Source: Gordonia sp. SL306
Lineage (GTDB): Bacteria; Actinomycetota; Actinomycetes; Mycobacteriales; Mycobacteriaceae
Direction: 5' to 3'
DNA: 64,000 bases
Assembly: GCF_026625785.1 (NCBI RefSeq)
Contig: NZ_CP113063.1
Span: 3,162,001 to 3,226,000 of the forward strand
Part shown: piece by piece, positions 16,974-24,689 of the stretch
How positions within the stretch are numbered: position 1 is the first letter of the stretch
Layout of the letters: each line of letters begins with the position of its first letter
The notes under the pieces: generated by a model
Database searches by the model: none
Told to the model about the DNA's origin: nothing
What the model saw: the letters and a program-made list of their open reading frames with translations, nothing else
Made by a program: the position numbers and the translations under genes

Positions 16974-17396
16974 GTGTCGAAGCAGCAGACAGTGGGGCGG
17001 CGCAGGAGGACCGCGCTGTCCGGGGCTCTCGCAATGGGTCTCGCGACAATCGGATTGACGATGGTGCCACCGGGTTCGGCCGGGGCCGTACCGGTCGGCA
17101 AAATCGACGCGGGCGTGCCGTTCTCGTCGGTGGTGTACGGAACCGGATGTCTCTACAACCTGACCGTCGACGTCAACGCGTCGGGGCCGGTCACCTTCTG
17201 GGAACGCAAGCAGGGGTACCCGGAGCGGTTCATCGGCGCCGCGCGGGCAGACGGGGCGATCGCAACGATCCGATGGGTGCCCCGCCGGATCGGCGATCGG
17301 TTGCTGTACGCGAAACAGGGTGGGGTCCAGGGGCCGGTCGCGGTGATGCGTGTGCACCAGGGGTACGGCTCCGGATGGGCGTGTTTCGCGCTCTGA
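16974..17396 (+). CDS. Small secreted protein of unknown function
   Basis: I do not recognise this family. The preferred start is GTG 16974, with an excellent SD (TGGAGGGGGA, 16961-16970); an in-frame ATG at 16941 would overlap the previous stop but has no SD. From the GTG the protein has 140 residues: a basic stretch (KQQTVGRRRRTA), a hydrophobic core and a probable cleavage after GSAGA near residue 37 give a Sec signal peptide. The mature ~100 residues contain two Cys, in GTGCLYN and GWACFAL, which could form one disulfide. The composition suggests a compact beta-rich exported domain. It converges on the LLM oxidoreductase gene with 10 bp between them. Confidence 0.7.
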   Translation: MSKQQTVGRRRRTALSGALAMGLATIGLTMVPPGSAGAVPVGKIDAGVPFSSVVYGTGCLYNLTVDVNASGPVTFWERKQGYPERFIGAARADGAIATIRWVPRRIGDRLLYAKQGGVQGPVAVMRVHQGYGSGWACFAL

Positions 17397-17406
17397 CCTG
17401 AGGTAT

Positions 17407-18456
17407 TCAGCGGGCGGGCTCGACTGTGTCGGCCGCGAGTTCGATCCCTTCGGCGAGATTCGAGAGCCGTTCGTCGAGCGTATCGCCTGCGGGATAGAGC
17501 CTCACGGTGGTGACGCCGGTCGCGGCCCAGTCGCGCAACCGCTGGGCGACCATCGGGCGTGTCCCGATCAGAGTTGTCGCCAGGACCATCTCGTCGGAGA
17601 CGAGTTCCACCGCACCCTCGCGATCGCCGCCCTGCCAACGACTCTGGATCTCACCGGTTACCTCGGACCATCCCTGCCGTGCGTAGGCGGCGTTGTAGAA
17701 GTTGGTGTCGGCGCTGCCCATCCCGCCGATGCTGAACGCAAGTTCCTTCTTCCGACCGTTGACATGCTCCGCCAGGCGGTCGGCATCGTCGAAGATGGCG
17801 ATCTCGGCACCCTGACAGACATCGATGTCGTCTCTGGTTCGTCCGGCTGTGCGTAATCCTGCGTCGAGATGGTCGAAATACGCGGCGGCCCCTTCGGGAA
17901 CGAAGCTCGTGCCGAGCCAGCCGTCGGCGATCTCTCCGGTGAGTTCGAGCATCTTCGGCGACATCGATGCCAGGTAGATGGGTATGTCGTCGCGGCCCGG
18001 GATCGACAGTCTCATCGGTTTGGAGTCCTCTGTGCGCGGTATGCGCACGGTCTCGCCTGCATACGAGATCCTGGCACCGGAGAACGCCTCCCGGATGACG
18101 TCGACGGTCTCCCGCATCCGGGTCATCGGGCGCCGGAACTCGACACCGTGCAGGCCCTCCATGACCTGTGGTCCCGACGCGCCGAGGCCGAGGAGGAAGC
18201 GGCCCTCCGACAGTCCGGCGAGCGTCAGTGCCGCCTGTGCGATCGCCACCGGCGTGCGCGTGCCGATCTGAATGATCCCAGAGCCCAGGAGGATTCGGTC
18301 GGTACGGGCAGCCAGGTAGCCGAGGTAGGACGGCGCGTCGGAACCCCACGCCTCGGCAACCCAACAGATGTCGAGTCCGAGGCGCTCGGCCTCCAGGACG
18401 AATGTGGTCGTCTCCGTCGCGTCTCGGGAGACCTCGACGGTTGTTGCCGTCCTCAT
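17407..18456 (-). CDS. LLM-class F420-dependent oxidoreductase
   Basis: A 349-residue TIM-barrel enzyme of the luciferase-like monooxygenase superfamily. The start VEVSRDATETTTFVLEAERLGLDICWVAEAWGSDAPSYLG (split here, residues ~7-45) and GLGASGPQVMEGLHGV are typical of actinobacterial F420 enzymes. The start overlaps the stop of the SRPBCC gene by 4 nt, so the two are co-translated. Such enzymes use F420 or FMN to reduce or oxidise small organic or lipid substrates; the substrate is not predictable. The divergently acting HxlR-type regulator just upstream of the SRPBCC gene may control both. Confidence 0.9.
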   Translation of the reverse strand: MRTATTVEVSRDATETTTFVLEAERLGLDICWVAEAWGSDAPSYLGYLAARTDRILLGSGIIQIGTRTPVAIAQAALTLAGLSEGRFLLGLGASGPQVMEGLHGVEFRRPMTRMRETVDVIREAFSGARISYAGETVRIPRTEDSKPMRLSIPGRDDIPIYLASMSPKMLELTGEIADGWLGTSFVPEGAAAYFDHLDAGLRTAGRTRDDIDVCQGAEIAIFDDADRLAEHVNGRKKELAFSIGGMGSADTNFYNAAYARQGWSEVTGEIQSRWQGGDREGAVELVSDEMVLATTLIGTRPMVAQRLRDWAATGVTTVRLYPAGDTLDERLSNLAEGIELAADTVEPAR

Positions 18457-19019
18457 GACCGTGCTTCGGGTGTCGTCGTCGCGCCGGGGGCGTGCCGGTC
18501 GGCACCCCGTGCGAGAAGTTCGGCGCGGTCCTTGATCTGGTCGAGGGTCGCGGTCATGTTCGCCTCGAACTCACGCATCCGCACGAAGACGATCTTCTGT
18601 TCCTTGTCAGGCATGGCGTCGATGGCGGCGGAAAGCCCTGACCTGCCGGGCCCCATCCGCACCCACTGGGTCAGCAGCGTCTCGTCGCCGTCGTCGTGGA
18701 GCGTGAACCGCCAGGTGGCGGACGGGGAGTCCACATCCTCGACGGCCCAGGCAAATGACTTGAGGGGAGTCCATTCGACGACGTGGGAGGTCGTCGACCA
18801 TTCGCCCATCGCCGGGTGCCGGCTCGAGCCGATGAAGGTGGCCCCCACCCCTGGCTCGGCAGTCGGGTCGGTCCAGCGGACCGACTGCAACTCCGAACTC
18901 ATCTCGGCCATGGACTCCACATCGCTGACGACCTGCCACACAGCGACGGGTGGCGCCGCCACCCTGATGCGCACCTGCGCGGTCGGCCCGTCGGCGTATC
19001 GGGCTCCTGTCCACTCCAT
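18453..19019 (-). CDS. SRPBCC (START-like) family protein
   Basis: A 188-residue protein with the polyketide cyclase/dehydrase-like helix-grip fold: VRIRVAAPPVAVWQVVSDVE at the start, then WTDPTAEPGVGATFIGSS, and WRFTLHDDGDETLLTQWVRM near residues 115-135. Members bind hydrophobic ligands. ATG 19019 is preferred over GTG 19052 because the latter would lie inside a palindrome that is more likely an operator. It is coupled to the LLM oxidoreductase by a 4-nt overlap, suggesting that it presents or modifies a hydrophobic substrate of that enzyme (inference). Confidence 0.82.
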   Translation of the reverse strand: MEWTGARYADGPTAQVRIRVAAPPVAVWQVVSDVESMAEMSSELQSVRWTDPTAEPGVGATFIGSSRHPAMGEWSTTSHVVEWTPLKSFAWAVEDVDSPSATWRFTLHDDGDETLLTQWVRMGPGRSGLSAAIDAMPDKEQKIVFVRMREFEANMTATLDQIKDRAELLARGADRHAPGATTTPEARS

Positions 19020-19045
19020 TGCCGTCCAATCTCTCGCGATCACTT

Positions 19046-19063
19046 CAACCACCCAGATGGTTG
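19046..19063. promoter_or_regulatory. CAACCA-N6-TGGTTG palindrome before the SRPBCC gene
   Basis: Six-bp perfect arms with a 6-nt spacer in the short gap between the HxlR and SRPBCC genes; a candidate site for the adjacent HxlR-type regulator. Confidence 0.45.
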
Positions 19064-19105
19064 CATGATGAGACCGTGGAGTTCAAGGCCTGGAAAGCGT
19101 CAGTG

Positions 19106-19615
19106 TCAGTCGTGGGACATCCGGTCGAATCGGGCCTTCACGTCGGGACGCTCCCGCAGCCGCACCGGGTAGCCGGGGCCGAAGGACATTCGGGACTCCT
19201 CGATCGGCATCGCCTCGCCGCAGTGTTCGCAGACCACCCGTGCTCGGGTCTCGTGCCCGCAGGCGGTGTGACGCAGGGTCAGCGGCGGGCCGGCATCGTC
19301 GGCCAGCCAGCGGTCACCCCACGCGGACATGGCCAACAGGACGTCCCAGAAGTCGGCCCCCTTGTCGGTCAGGACGTACTCGTGGCGAATCGGTTCGCTC
19401 GCATAGAGGTTCCGCTCCAGCATTCCCTCGTCGACCAGCCTTCGGAGGCGGTCCGTCAGGGTGTTGCGGGCGATGCCGAGCTCGCGTTGGAACTCGTCGA
19501 ACCGTCGGGTTCCGTAGAACGCCTCACGGAGAACCAGTGCGGTCCAGGGATCGCCCACAAGGTCGGCGGTACGAGCCATCGAGCAGGGCCAGTGCGAGAA
19601 AGACGCGCGACGCAT
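19106..19615 (-). CDS. HxlR family winged-helix transcriptional regulator
   Basis: A 169-residue regulator. The HxlR domain is clear: FSHWPCSMARTADLVGDPWT, LVLREAFYGTRRFDEFQREL, then GIARNTLTDRLRRLVDEGML and a wing with HEYVLTDKGADF. The C-terminal tail adds TACGHETRARVVCEHCGEAM, with Cys spaced C-x9-C-x2-C, a rubredoxin-like knuckle that may bind zinc or sense redox state. It lies directly upstream of the SRPBCC-LLM pair on the same strand. ATG 19615 follows TAGAAT by 6 nt. Confidence 0.9.
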   Translation of the reverse strand: MRRASFSHWPCSMARTADLVGDPWTALVLREAFYGTRRFDEFQRELGIARNTLTDRLRRLVDEGMLERNLYASEPIRHEYVLTDKGADFWDVLLAMSAWGDRWLADDAGPPLTLRHTACGHETRARVVCEHCGEAMPIEESRMSFGPGYPVRLRERPDVKARFDRMSHD

Positions 19616-19621
19616 CTGGTC

Positions 19622-19643
19622 ATTCTACGTCTCATCACGAGAC
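19622..19643 (-). promoter_or_regulatory. HxlR promoter: -10 box TAGAAT and adjoining GTCTC-N5-GAGAC palindrome
   Basis: The -10 (19622-19627, minus strand) is followed by 6 nt and the ATG. The 15-bp palindrome 19629-19643 lies immediately upstream, in the spacer region, where a bound dimer would block RNA polymerase. Confidence 0.5.
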
Positions 19644-19701
19644 TGAGCCGATCAGCCGCCATTCGGGTGACCGCGGTCGCGGGGGTCGACGCCCTCGCGA
19701 C

Positions 19702-19707
19702 TACACT
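19702..19707 (+). promoter_or_regulatory. -10 box (TACACT) of purB
   Basis: TACACT ends 6 nt before the purB GTG at 19714, which decides the start in a frame that is open for 470 bp upstream. Confidence 0.5.
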
Positions 19708-19713
19708 GTGCAC

Positions 19714-21141
19714 GTGTCGAAGCCTGCCATCTCCAACGTTCTGGCCAGTCGTTATGCCTCCGCGGACCTCGCGGAACTCTGGTCGTCGCGCCACAAGATC
19801 GCCCTCGAGCGTCAGCTGTGGATCGCCGTCCTCAAGGCCCAGCGCGACCTGGGCATCGACGTCCCCGACGGTGCGATCGCCGATTATGAGAAGGTCGTCG
19901 GCCAGATCGACCTCGAATCGATCGCCGAGCGCGAGCGCGTCACGCGCCACGACGTGAAGGCGCGGATCGAGGAGTTCAATGCCCTGGCCGGGCATGAGCA
20001 GATCCACAAGGGCATGACCAGCCGAGATCTCACCGAGAACGTCGAGCAGCTGCAGATCCTCCGCTCGCTCGAGCATGTGCACGCGCACGGCGTGGCGGTG
20101 CTCGCGCGCATCGTCGAGCGGGCCGCGCAGTATTCGACGGTGGTGATGGCAGGCCGCAGCCACAACGTGGCCGCCCAGGCCACCACACTCGGCAAGCGGT
20201 TCGCGAGCGCCGCCGACGAACTGATGGTTGCGCTCACCCGGTTGCGCGAGCTCATCGATCGTTATCCGCTGCGCGGCATCAAGGGGCCGATGGGGACCTC
20301 GCAGGACATGCTCGACCTCCTGGGCGGCGACGCCACCAAGCTCGCCGACCTCGAGGCGCGCGTCGCCGATCATCTCGGCTTCGCGCGTTCCCTGACCTCG
20401 GTGGGCCAGATCTATCCGCGGTCGCTCGACCACGACGTGGTGTCGGCGCTGGTCCAGGTCGCCGCCGGACCGTCGTCGCTGGCCCACACCATCCGCCTGA
20501 TGGCCGGCCACGAACTGGTGACCGAGGGCTTCCAGCCGGGGCAGGTCGGCAGCTCGGCCATGCCGCACAAGATGAACACGCGCAGCTGCGAGCGGGTCAA
20601 CGGACTCCAGGTGATCCTCCGTGGTTACGGTTCGATGGCCGCGGAACTCGCCGGGGCGCAGTGGAACGAGGGTGACGTCTTCTGTTCGGTCGTGCGTCGG
20701 GTCGCGTTGCCGGATGCATTCTTCGCGATCGACGGACTCATGGAGACCTTCCTGACCGTGCTCGCCGAGTTCGGCGCCTATCCGGCGGTGATCGCCAACG
20801 AGCTCGACCGCTACCTGCCGTTCCTGGCGACCACCAAGGTGTTGATGGCGTCGGTGCGGGCAGGCGTCGGTCGCGAGACCGCACACGAGGCGATCAAGGA
20901 GAACGCCGTCGCGGTCGCCCTCGCCATGCGTGAGCAGGGGCGGGAGCCGGATCTGCTCGATCGGTTGGCGGGTGACGATCGCATCCCGCTCGATCGTGCC
21001 CAGCTCGACGAGCTCCTCGCCGACAAGACGGTGTTCGTCGGCGCAGCGGAGCAGCAGGTGGCCGACGTCGTCGCCGCCGCGGAGAAGGTCATCGCCGACT
21101 ACCCGGACGCCGCCGGTTACGCGCCTGCGCCGATTCTCTGA
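19714..21141 (+). CDS. purB: Adenylosuccinate lyase
   Basis: A 475-residue fumarase/aspartase-superfamily enzyme. It splits SAICAR to AICAR and adenylosuccinate to AMP, each with release of fumarate. The superfamily signature is present as VGSSAMPHKMNTRSCERV, with the catalytic-loop Ser in the SSAMP run; the substrate His region is HKGMTSRDLTENVEQLQI and MAGRSHNVAAQATT. The start KPAISNVLASRYASADLAEL matches the family. A second block of purine genes follows: purC lies 430 bp downstream, separated by a repeat and a SelW-like gene on the other strand. Confidence 0.97.
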   Translation: MSKPAISNVLASRYASADLAELWSSRHKIALERQLWIAVLKAQRDLGIDVPDGAIADYEKVVGQIDLESIAERERVTRHDVKARIEEFNALAGHEQIHKGMTSRDLTENVEQLQILRSLEHVHAHGVAVLARIVERAAQYSTVVMAGRSHNVAAQATTLGKRFASAADELMVALTRLRELIDRYPLRGIKGPMGTSQDMLDLLGGDATKLADLEARVADHLGFARSLTSVGQIYPRSLDHDVVSALVQVAAGPSSLAHTIRLMAGHELVTEGFQPGQVGSSAMPHKMNTRSCERVNGLQVILRGYGSMAAELAGAQWNEGDVFCSVVRRVALPDAFFAIDGLMETFLTVLAEFGAYPAVIANELDRYLPFLATTKVLMASVRAGVGRETAHEAIKENAVAVALAMREQGREPDLLDRLAGDDRIPLDRAQLDELLADKTVFVGAAEQQVADVVAAAEKVIADYPDAAGYAPAPIL

Positions 21142-21179
21142 CCCTTCGAGACACTTCGCCGGCGCTCCGTTCCTCAGGG
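21142..21179 (+). repeat. Intergenic palindromic repeat, unit A
   Basis: Begins CCCTTCGAGAC and ends CCTCAGGG, directly after the purB stop. With unit B it forms a large inverted pair that could fold as a cruciform or terminator. The same end sequences flank the repeat pair downstream of clpC. Confidence 0.7.
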
Positions 21180-21201
21180 ACCGCGATATGCGAGCGCTGC
21201 G

Positions 21202-21235
21202 CCCTGAGGAGCGAGCTTGCGAGCGTCTCGAAGGG
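21202..21235 (+). repeat. Intergenic palindromic repeat, unit B (34 bp, identical copy after clpC)
   Basis: This 34-bp unit (CCCTGAGG ... TCTCGAAGGG) is identical to the reverse complement of 49229-49262, 28 kb away. It is inverted relative to unit A. A partial further copy of the TCTCGAAGGG end follows at 21236-21245. The arrangement is that of a REP-like dispersed element. Confidence 0.85.
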
Positions 21236-21245
21236 TCTCGAAGGG

Positions 21246-21536
21246 TTACGAAGGATCCGCTGACCGATCCGCGTGCCCCAGATTCCAGTCGGGTAGCGCG
21301 GTGTCGCGGACGAGGCGTTTGAGCGTCACCACGTCGGGAAACCCGCCGTCGCGTTTGCGTTCCCAGACCTGCTTCCCATCGACGTCTATATGGAACACAC
21401 CCCCGGTGCCCGGGACCAGTGTCACCGAGCCCAACTCGGTGCCGAACGTGGTGAGCAACTCGCTCGCCATCCACGACGCCCGCAGCAGCCAGTTGCATTG
21501 CGTGCAGTAGGTGATGGAGATCAACGGACCGGACAT
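21246..21536 (-). CDS. SelT/SelW/SelH (Rdx) family thioredoxin-like protein
   Basis: A 96-residue protein. The start [20 protein letters not shown] carries the CxxC of the Rdx family with Cys in both positions (no selenocysteine), followed by [10 protein letters not shown] and the C-terminal [20 protein letters not shown] and [13 protein letters not shown], all typical. The fold is thioredoxin-like; the role is presumed redox but no substrate is known. It lies between purB and purC on the opposite strand, diverging from purC with 35 bp between starts. Confidence 0.88.
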   Translation of the reverse strand: MSGPLISITYCTQCNWLLRASWMASELLTTFGTELGSVTLVPGTGGVFHIDVDGKQVWERKRDGGFPDVVTLKRLVRDTALPDWNLGHADRSADPS

Positions 21537-21558
21537 GCGATGCAGGATGTCATACCTC

Positions 21559-21564
21559 TAGGGT
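21559..21564 (+). promoter_or_regulatory. -10 box (TAGGGT) of purC
   Basis: TAGGGT ends 7 nt before the purC ATG at 21572. Confidence 0.45.
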
Positions 21565-21571
21565 CGAAGCC

Positions 21572-22462
21572 ATGCGTCCTGAACTGCAGTCGTACACGCA
21601 CCTGGCGTCGGGGAAGGTTCGCGAGATCTACGAGATCGACGCGAACACCCTTCTCCTGGTCGCCTCGGACCGGATCTCGGCGTACGACCACATCCTGAGT
21701 CCGGCGATACCGGACAAGGGCCGCATCCTGACCGCGATGAGCTTCTACTGGTTCGACGTGCTCGGAGTACCGAATCATCTGGCCGGCGGGCCGACCGACG
21801 AGCGGATCCCGGCCGAGTGCGTCGGGCGTTCGATGGTGGTCCGCAAGTTGCCGATGGTGCAGGTCGAGTGCGTGGCGCGCGGATACCTCACCGGTTCCGG
21901 TCTGCTCGACTACCGTGCGACGGGCGCCGTCTGCGGGGTGGAACTGCCGACGGGGCTCGATGAGGCGAGCGAGCTGCCGGAGCCGATCTTCACGCCGGCC
22001 ACCAAGGCCGCGCAGGGCGACCATGACGAGAACATCAGTTTCGAGCGGGTGGTGGAGCAAGAAGGCGCCGAACGCGCGGAGCGATTGCGTGCGTTGACTC
22101 TCGACATCTACGGGCGCGGCGCCGGCATCGCTGCCGAGCGCGGAATCATCCTGGCCGACACCAAGTTCGAATTCGGGCTCGGCGATGACGGCGAGCTGGT
22201 ATTGGCCGACGAGGTACTGACCCCGGATTCGTCACGGTACTGGGAGGCGGCCACATATCGGCCCGGCGAGGTGCAGCCGAGTTTCGACAAGCAGATCGTG
22301 CGGAACTGGCTGACGGGACCGGACTCCGGCTGGGACCGGGCGGCCGATCAGCCACCCCCGTCGTTGCCGGAGCCGGTGGTGAACCGAACCCGAGAACGTT
22401 ATATCGAGGCCTACGAGTGGATTTCGCAGAGATCCTTCGCCGACTGGCCGGATCACGAGTAG
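21572..22462 (+). CDS. purC: Phosphoribosylaminoimidazole-succinocarboxamide synthase (SAICAR synthetase)
   Basis: A 296-residue enzyme that joins aspartate to CAIR with ATP in de novo purine synthesis; purB acts on its product. Family landmarks: [21 protein letters not shown] and [20 protein letters not shown] at the N-terminus, [20 protein letters not shown], and [20 protein letters not shown] followed by [12 protein letters not shown]. The length is that of the longer bacterial/fungal form. The stop lies 9 bp before the oligopeptidase B start, so these two genes probably share a transcript. Confidence 0.97.
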   Translation: MRPELQSYTHLASGKVREIYEIDANTLLLVASDRISAYDHILSPAIPDKGRILTAMSFYWFDVLGVPNHLAGGPTDERIPAECVGRSMVVRKLPMVQVECVARGYLTGSGLLDYRATGAVCGVELPTGLDEASELPEPIFTPATKAAQGDHDENISFERVVEQEGAERAERLRALTLDIYGRGAGIAAERGIILADTKFEFGLGDDGELVLADEVLTPDSSRYWEAATYRPGEVQPSFDKQIVRNWLTGPDSGWDRAADQPPPSLPEPVVNRTRERYIEAYEWISQRSFADWPDHE

Positions 22463-22471
22463 GAGATGATT

Positions 22472-24610
22472 GTGAAGTCCGACGTCGCCGCCCCGGTGGC
22501 CAAGAAAGTGCCGAGCGAACGTGTTCACCATGGTGACACTTTTGTCGACGAGTACGAATGGTTGCGGGACAAGGAAGATCCCGAGGTCGTCGCCTATCTC
22601 GAGGCGCAGAACGCGTTCACCGAGTCACACACCGCCCAGCTCGACGGATTGCGCAAGCAGATCTTCGGCGAGATCAAGAGTCGCACACAGGAAACCGACA
22701 TGTCGGTGCCCAGCCGTCGTGGCCGGTACTGGTATTACGCACGGACCGAAGAGGGTAAGCAGTACGCGATTCGGTGTCGGTGTCCGATCTCCTCCGACGA
22801 CGACTGGACTCCGCCGGAGGTCGTCGCGGACGCGCCGCTCCCTGGTGAAGAGGTACTCCTCGACGCCAACGTCGAGGCCGAGGGGCACGACTTCTTCAGC
22901 CTCGGTGCGCTCTCCGTCAGTGACGACGGTGACTGGCTGGCCTACAGCACCGACACCGTCGGTGACGAGCGGTATCTGTTGCGGTTCAAGAACCTTCGCA
23001 CCGGCGAACTCCTCGACGACCAGATCGCCGACACCGCGGGCGGTGCGGTGTGGTCGTCGGATGCCCAGCACGTCTTCTATCAGACTGTCGACGACGCATG
23101 GCGCCCGGACACGGTGTGGCGTCACGACATGGGCGCGGGCACCGACGACGTGCGGGTGTTCCACGAGCCAGACGAGCGGTACTGGGTCGGTATGGGCTCC
23201 ACCCGAAGCGACAAGTACCTGATGATCGGCGTGGGGTCCAAGATCACCTCTGAGGTGTACGTGCTCGCCGCCGACGACCCGACCGGAGAATTCCGCAGCG
23301 TCGCGCCGCGGGTCGAAGGTGTCGAGTACAGCGTCGAGCACGCCGTGATCTCCGGCGACGACTATTACGTGATCGTGCACAACGACATTCGCGACGGGGT
23401 GAAGGCGGAGAACTTCGCCATCGACATCGCACCGGTCGACGATCCGTCGGCCCGCCACGAGTTCATCGCGCACGATCCGGAACGCCGGATCGAGGATCTC
23501 GACGCCTTCCGTGACTACCTCGTGCTCTCGTACCGTTATGCGGCACTTCCGAAGCTCGCCATTGCCGATCTGCGTGGCATCGACGGAATCCCCGCTCCCG
23601 CAGACTTTCACGAGATCGAGTTCGAGCAGGAACTCTCGTCGTCTGGGCTCGGTGGCAATCCGGAGTGGGTCACACCGAAACTGCGCATCGGATACGCCAG
23701 TTTCATCGAACCGACCGAGTTGCTGGATCTCGACGTCGCCACCGGCGAGCGCACCTTGCTGAAGCGGCAACCGGTCCTCGGCGGGTATGACCCGGCCGAT
23801 TACGTGCAATCACGCGAGTGGGCGACCGCGGCGGACGGCACAAGGATCCCGTTGTCGATCGTGCGGCGCAAGGGTGTCGACGACAACCGGCCCGCACCTC
23901 TGCTGCTGTACGGCTATGGGTCGTACGAGACGAGCATCGATCCCGGGTTCTCGGTCTCGAGGCTGTCGATGCTCGACCGCGGGGTGGTGTTCGTTCTCGC
24001 CCACATCCGTGGTGGCGGCGAGATGGGTCGATACTGGTACGACAACGGCAAGACCCTGACCAAGAAGAACACCTTCACCGACTTCGTCGATGCAGCCGGG
24101 TACCTGGTCGACACCGGCTGGACCACGCCGAAACAGATGGTGGCCGAGGGTGGTTCGGCAGGTGGCCTGCTGATGGGTGCGGTCGCGAACCTGGCGCCGG
24201 AGCTCTTCAACGGCATTCTCGCCTCGGTGCCGTTCGTCGACGCTCTGACGTCGATTCTCGACCCGTCGTTGCCGCTCACGGTGATCGAATGGGACGAGTG
24301 GGGAGACCCCCTACATGACCCGGACGTCTACGCCTACATGAAGACGTACTCACCGTACGAGAACGTCGGGGCCAAGCCCTATCCGCCGATCCTGGCTCTC
24401 ACCTCGCTCAACGACACCCGCGTGCTGTTCACCGAGGCGGCGAAATGGGTGGCACGTCTTCAGGAACTGAGCACGTCGGACAACCTGGTGCTGCTCAAGA
24501 CGGAGATGTCGGCAGGTCATGGCGGCGTGAGTGGCCGCTACAAGCAGTGGGAAGAGGTCGCCTTCGAGCTGGCGTGGATTCTCCAGCAGACCGGCGCCAT
24601 CACCGCCTGA
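22472..24610 (+). CDS. ptrB: Oligopeptidase B (S9A serine peptidase)
   Basis: About 712 residues, the normal size. The N-terminal beta-propeller begins KVPSERVHHGDTFVDEYEWL; the C-terminal peptidase domain has HIRGGGEMGRYWYDNGKTLT and the nucleophile VAEGGSAGGLLMGAVAN. The Asp lies in LTSLNDTRVLFTEAAKW and the His in EMSAGHGGVSGRYKQWEE. It cleaves small peptides after basic residues in the cytosol. Start: AGGAG at 22461-22465 abuts an ATG at 22466, leaving no spacing, whereas GTG 22472 is 6 nt away and is preferred. It is a likely second gene of a purC transcript. Confidence 0.93.
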   Translation: MKSDVAAPVAKKVPSERVHHGDTFVDEYEWLRDKEDPEVVAYLEAQNAFTESHTAQLDGLRKQIFGEIKSRTQETDMSVPSRRGRYWYYARTEEGKQYAIRCRCPISSDDDWTPPEVVADAPLPGEEVLLDANVEAEGHDFFSLGALSVSDDGDWLAYSTDTVGDERYLLRFKNLRTGELLDDQIADTAGGAVWSSDAQHVFYQTVDDAWRPDTVWRHDMGAGTDDVRVFHEPDERYWVGMGSTRSDKYLMIGVGSKITSEVYVLAADDPTGEFRSVAPRVEGVEYSVEHAVISGDDYYVIVHNDIRDGVKAENFAIDIAPVDDPSARHEFIAHDPERRIEDLDAFRDYLVLSYRYAALPKLAIADLRGIDGIPAPADFHEIEFEQELSSSGLGGNPEWVTPKLRIGYASFIEPTELLDLDVATGERTLLKRQPVLGGYDPADYVQSREWATAADGTRIPLSIVRRKGVDDNRPAPLLLYGYGSYETSIDPGFSVSRLSMLDRGVVFVLAHIRGGGEMGRYWYDNGKTLTKKNTFTDFVDAAGYLVDTGWTTPKQMVAEGGSAGGLLMGAVANLAPELFNGILASVPFVDALTSILDPSLPLTVIEWDEWGDPLHDPDVYAYMKTYSPYENVGAKPYPPILALTSLNDTRVLFTEAAKWVARLQELSTSDNLVLLKTEMSAGHGGVSGRYKQWEEVAFELAWILQQTGAITA

Positions 24611-24617
24611 CTCAGCA

Positions 24618-24679
24618 CCACACGCAAAACTCCCACAAACACCGGATGCATTCCGGGTTTGTGGGAGTTCTGCGTGTGG
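24618..24679. terminator. Strong bidirectional terminator hairpin
   Basis: The arms starting CCACACGCAAAACTCCCAC and ending GTGGGAGTTCTGCGTGTGG pair over about 27 bp with one mismatch and one bulge around a 7-nt loop. It separates the convergent oligopeptidase B (+) and DHA2 exporter (-) genes. Confidence 0.85.
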
Positions 24680-24689
24680 GAGTGACGAG

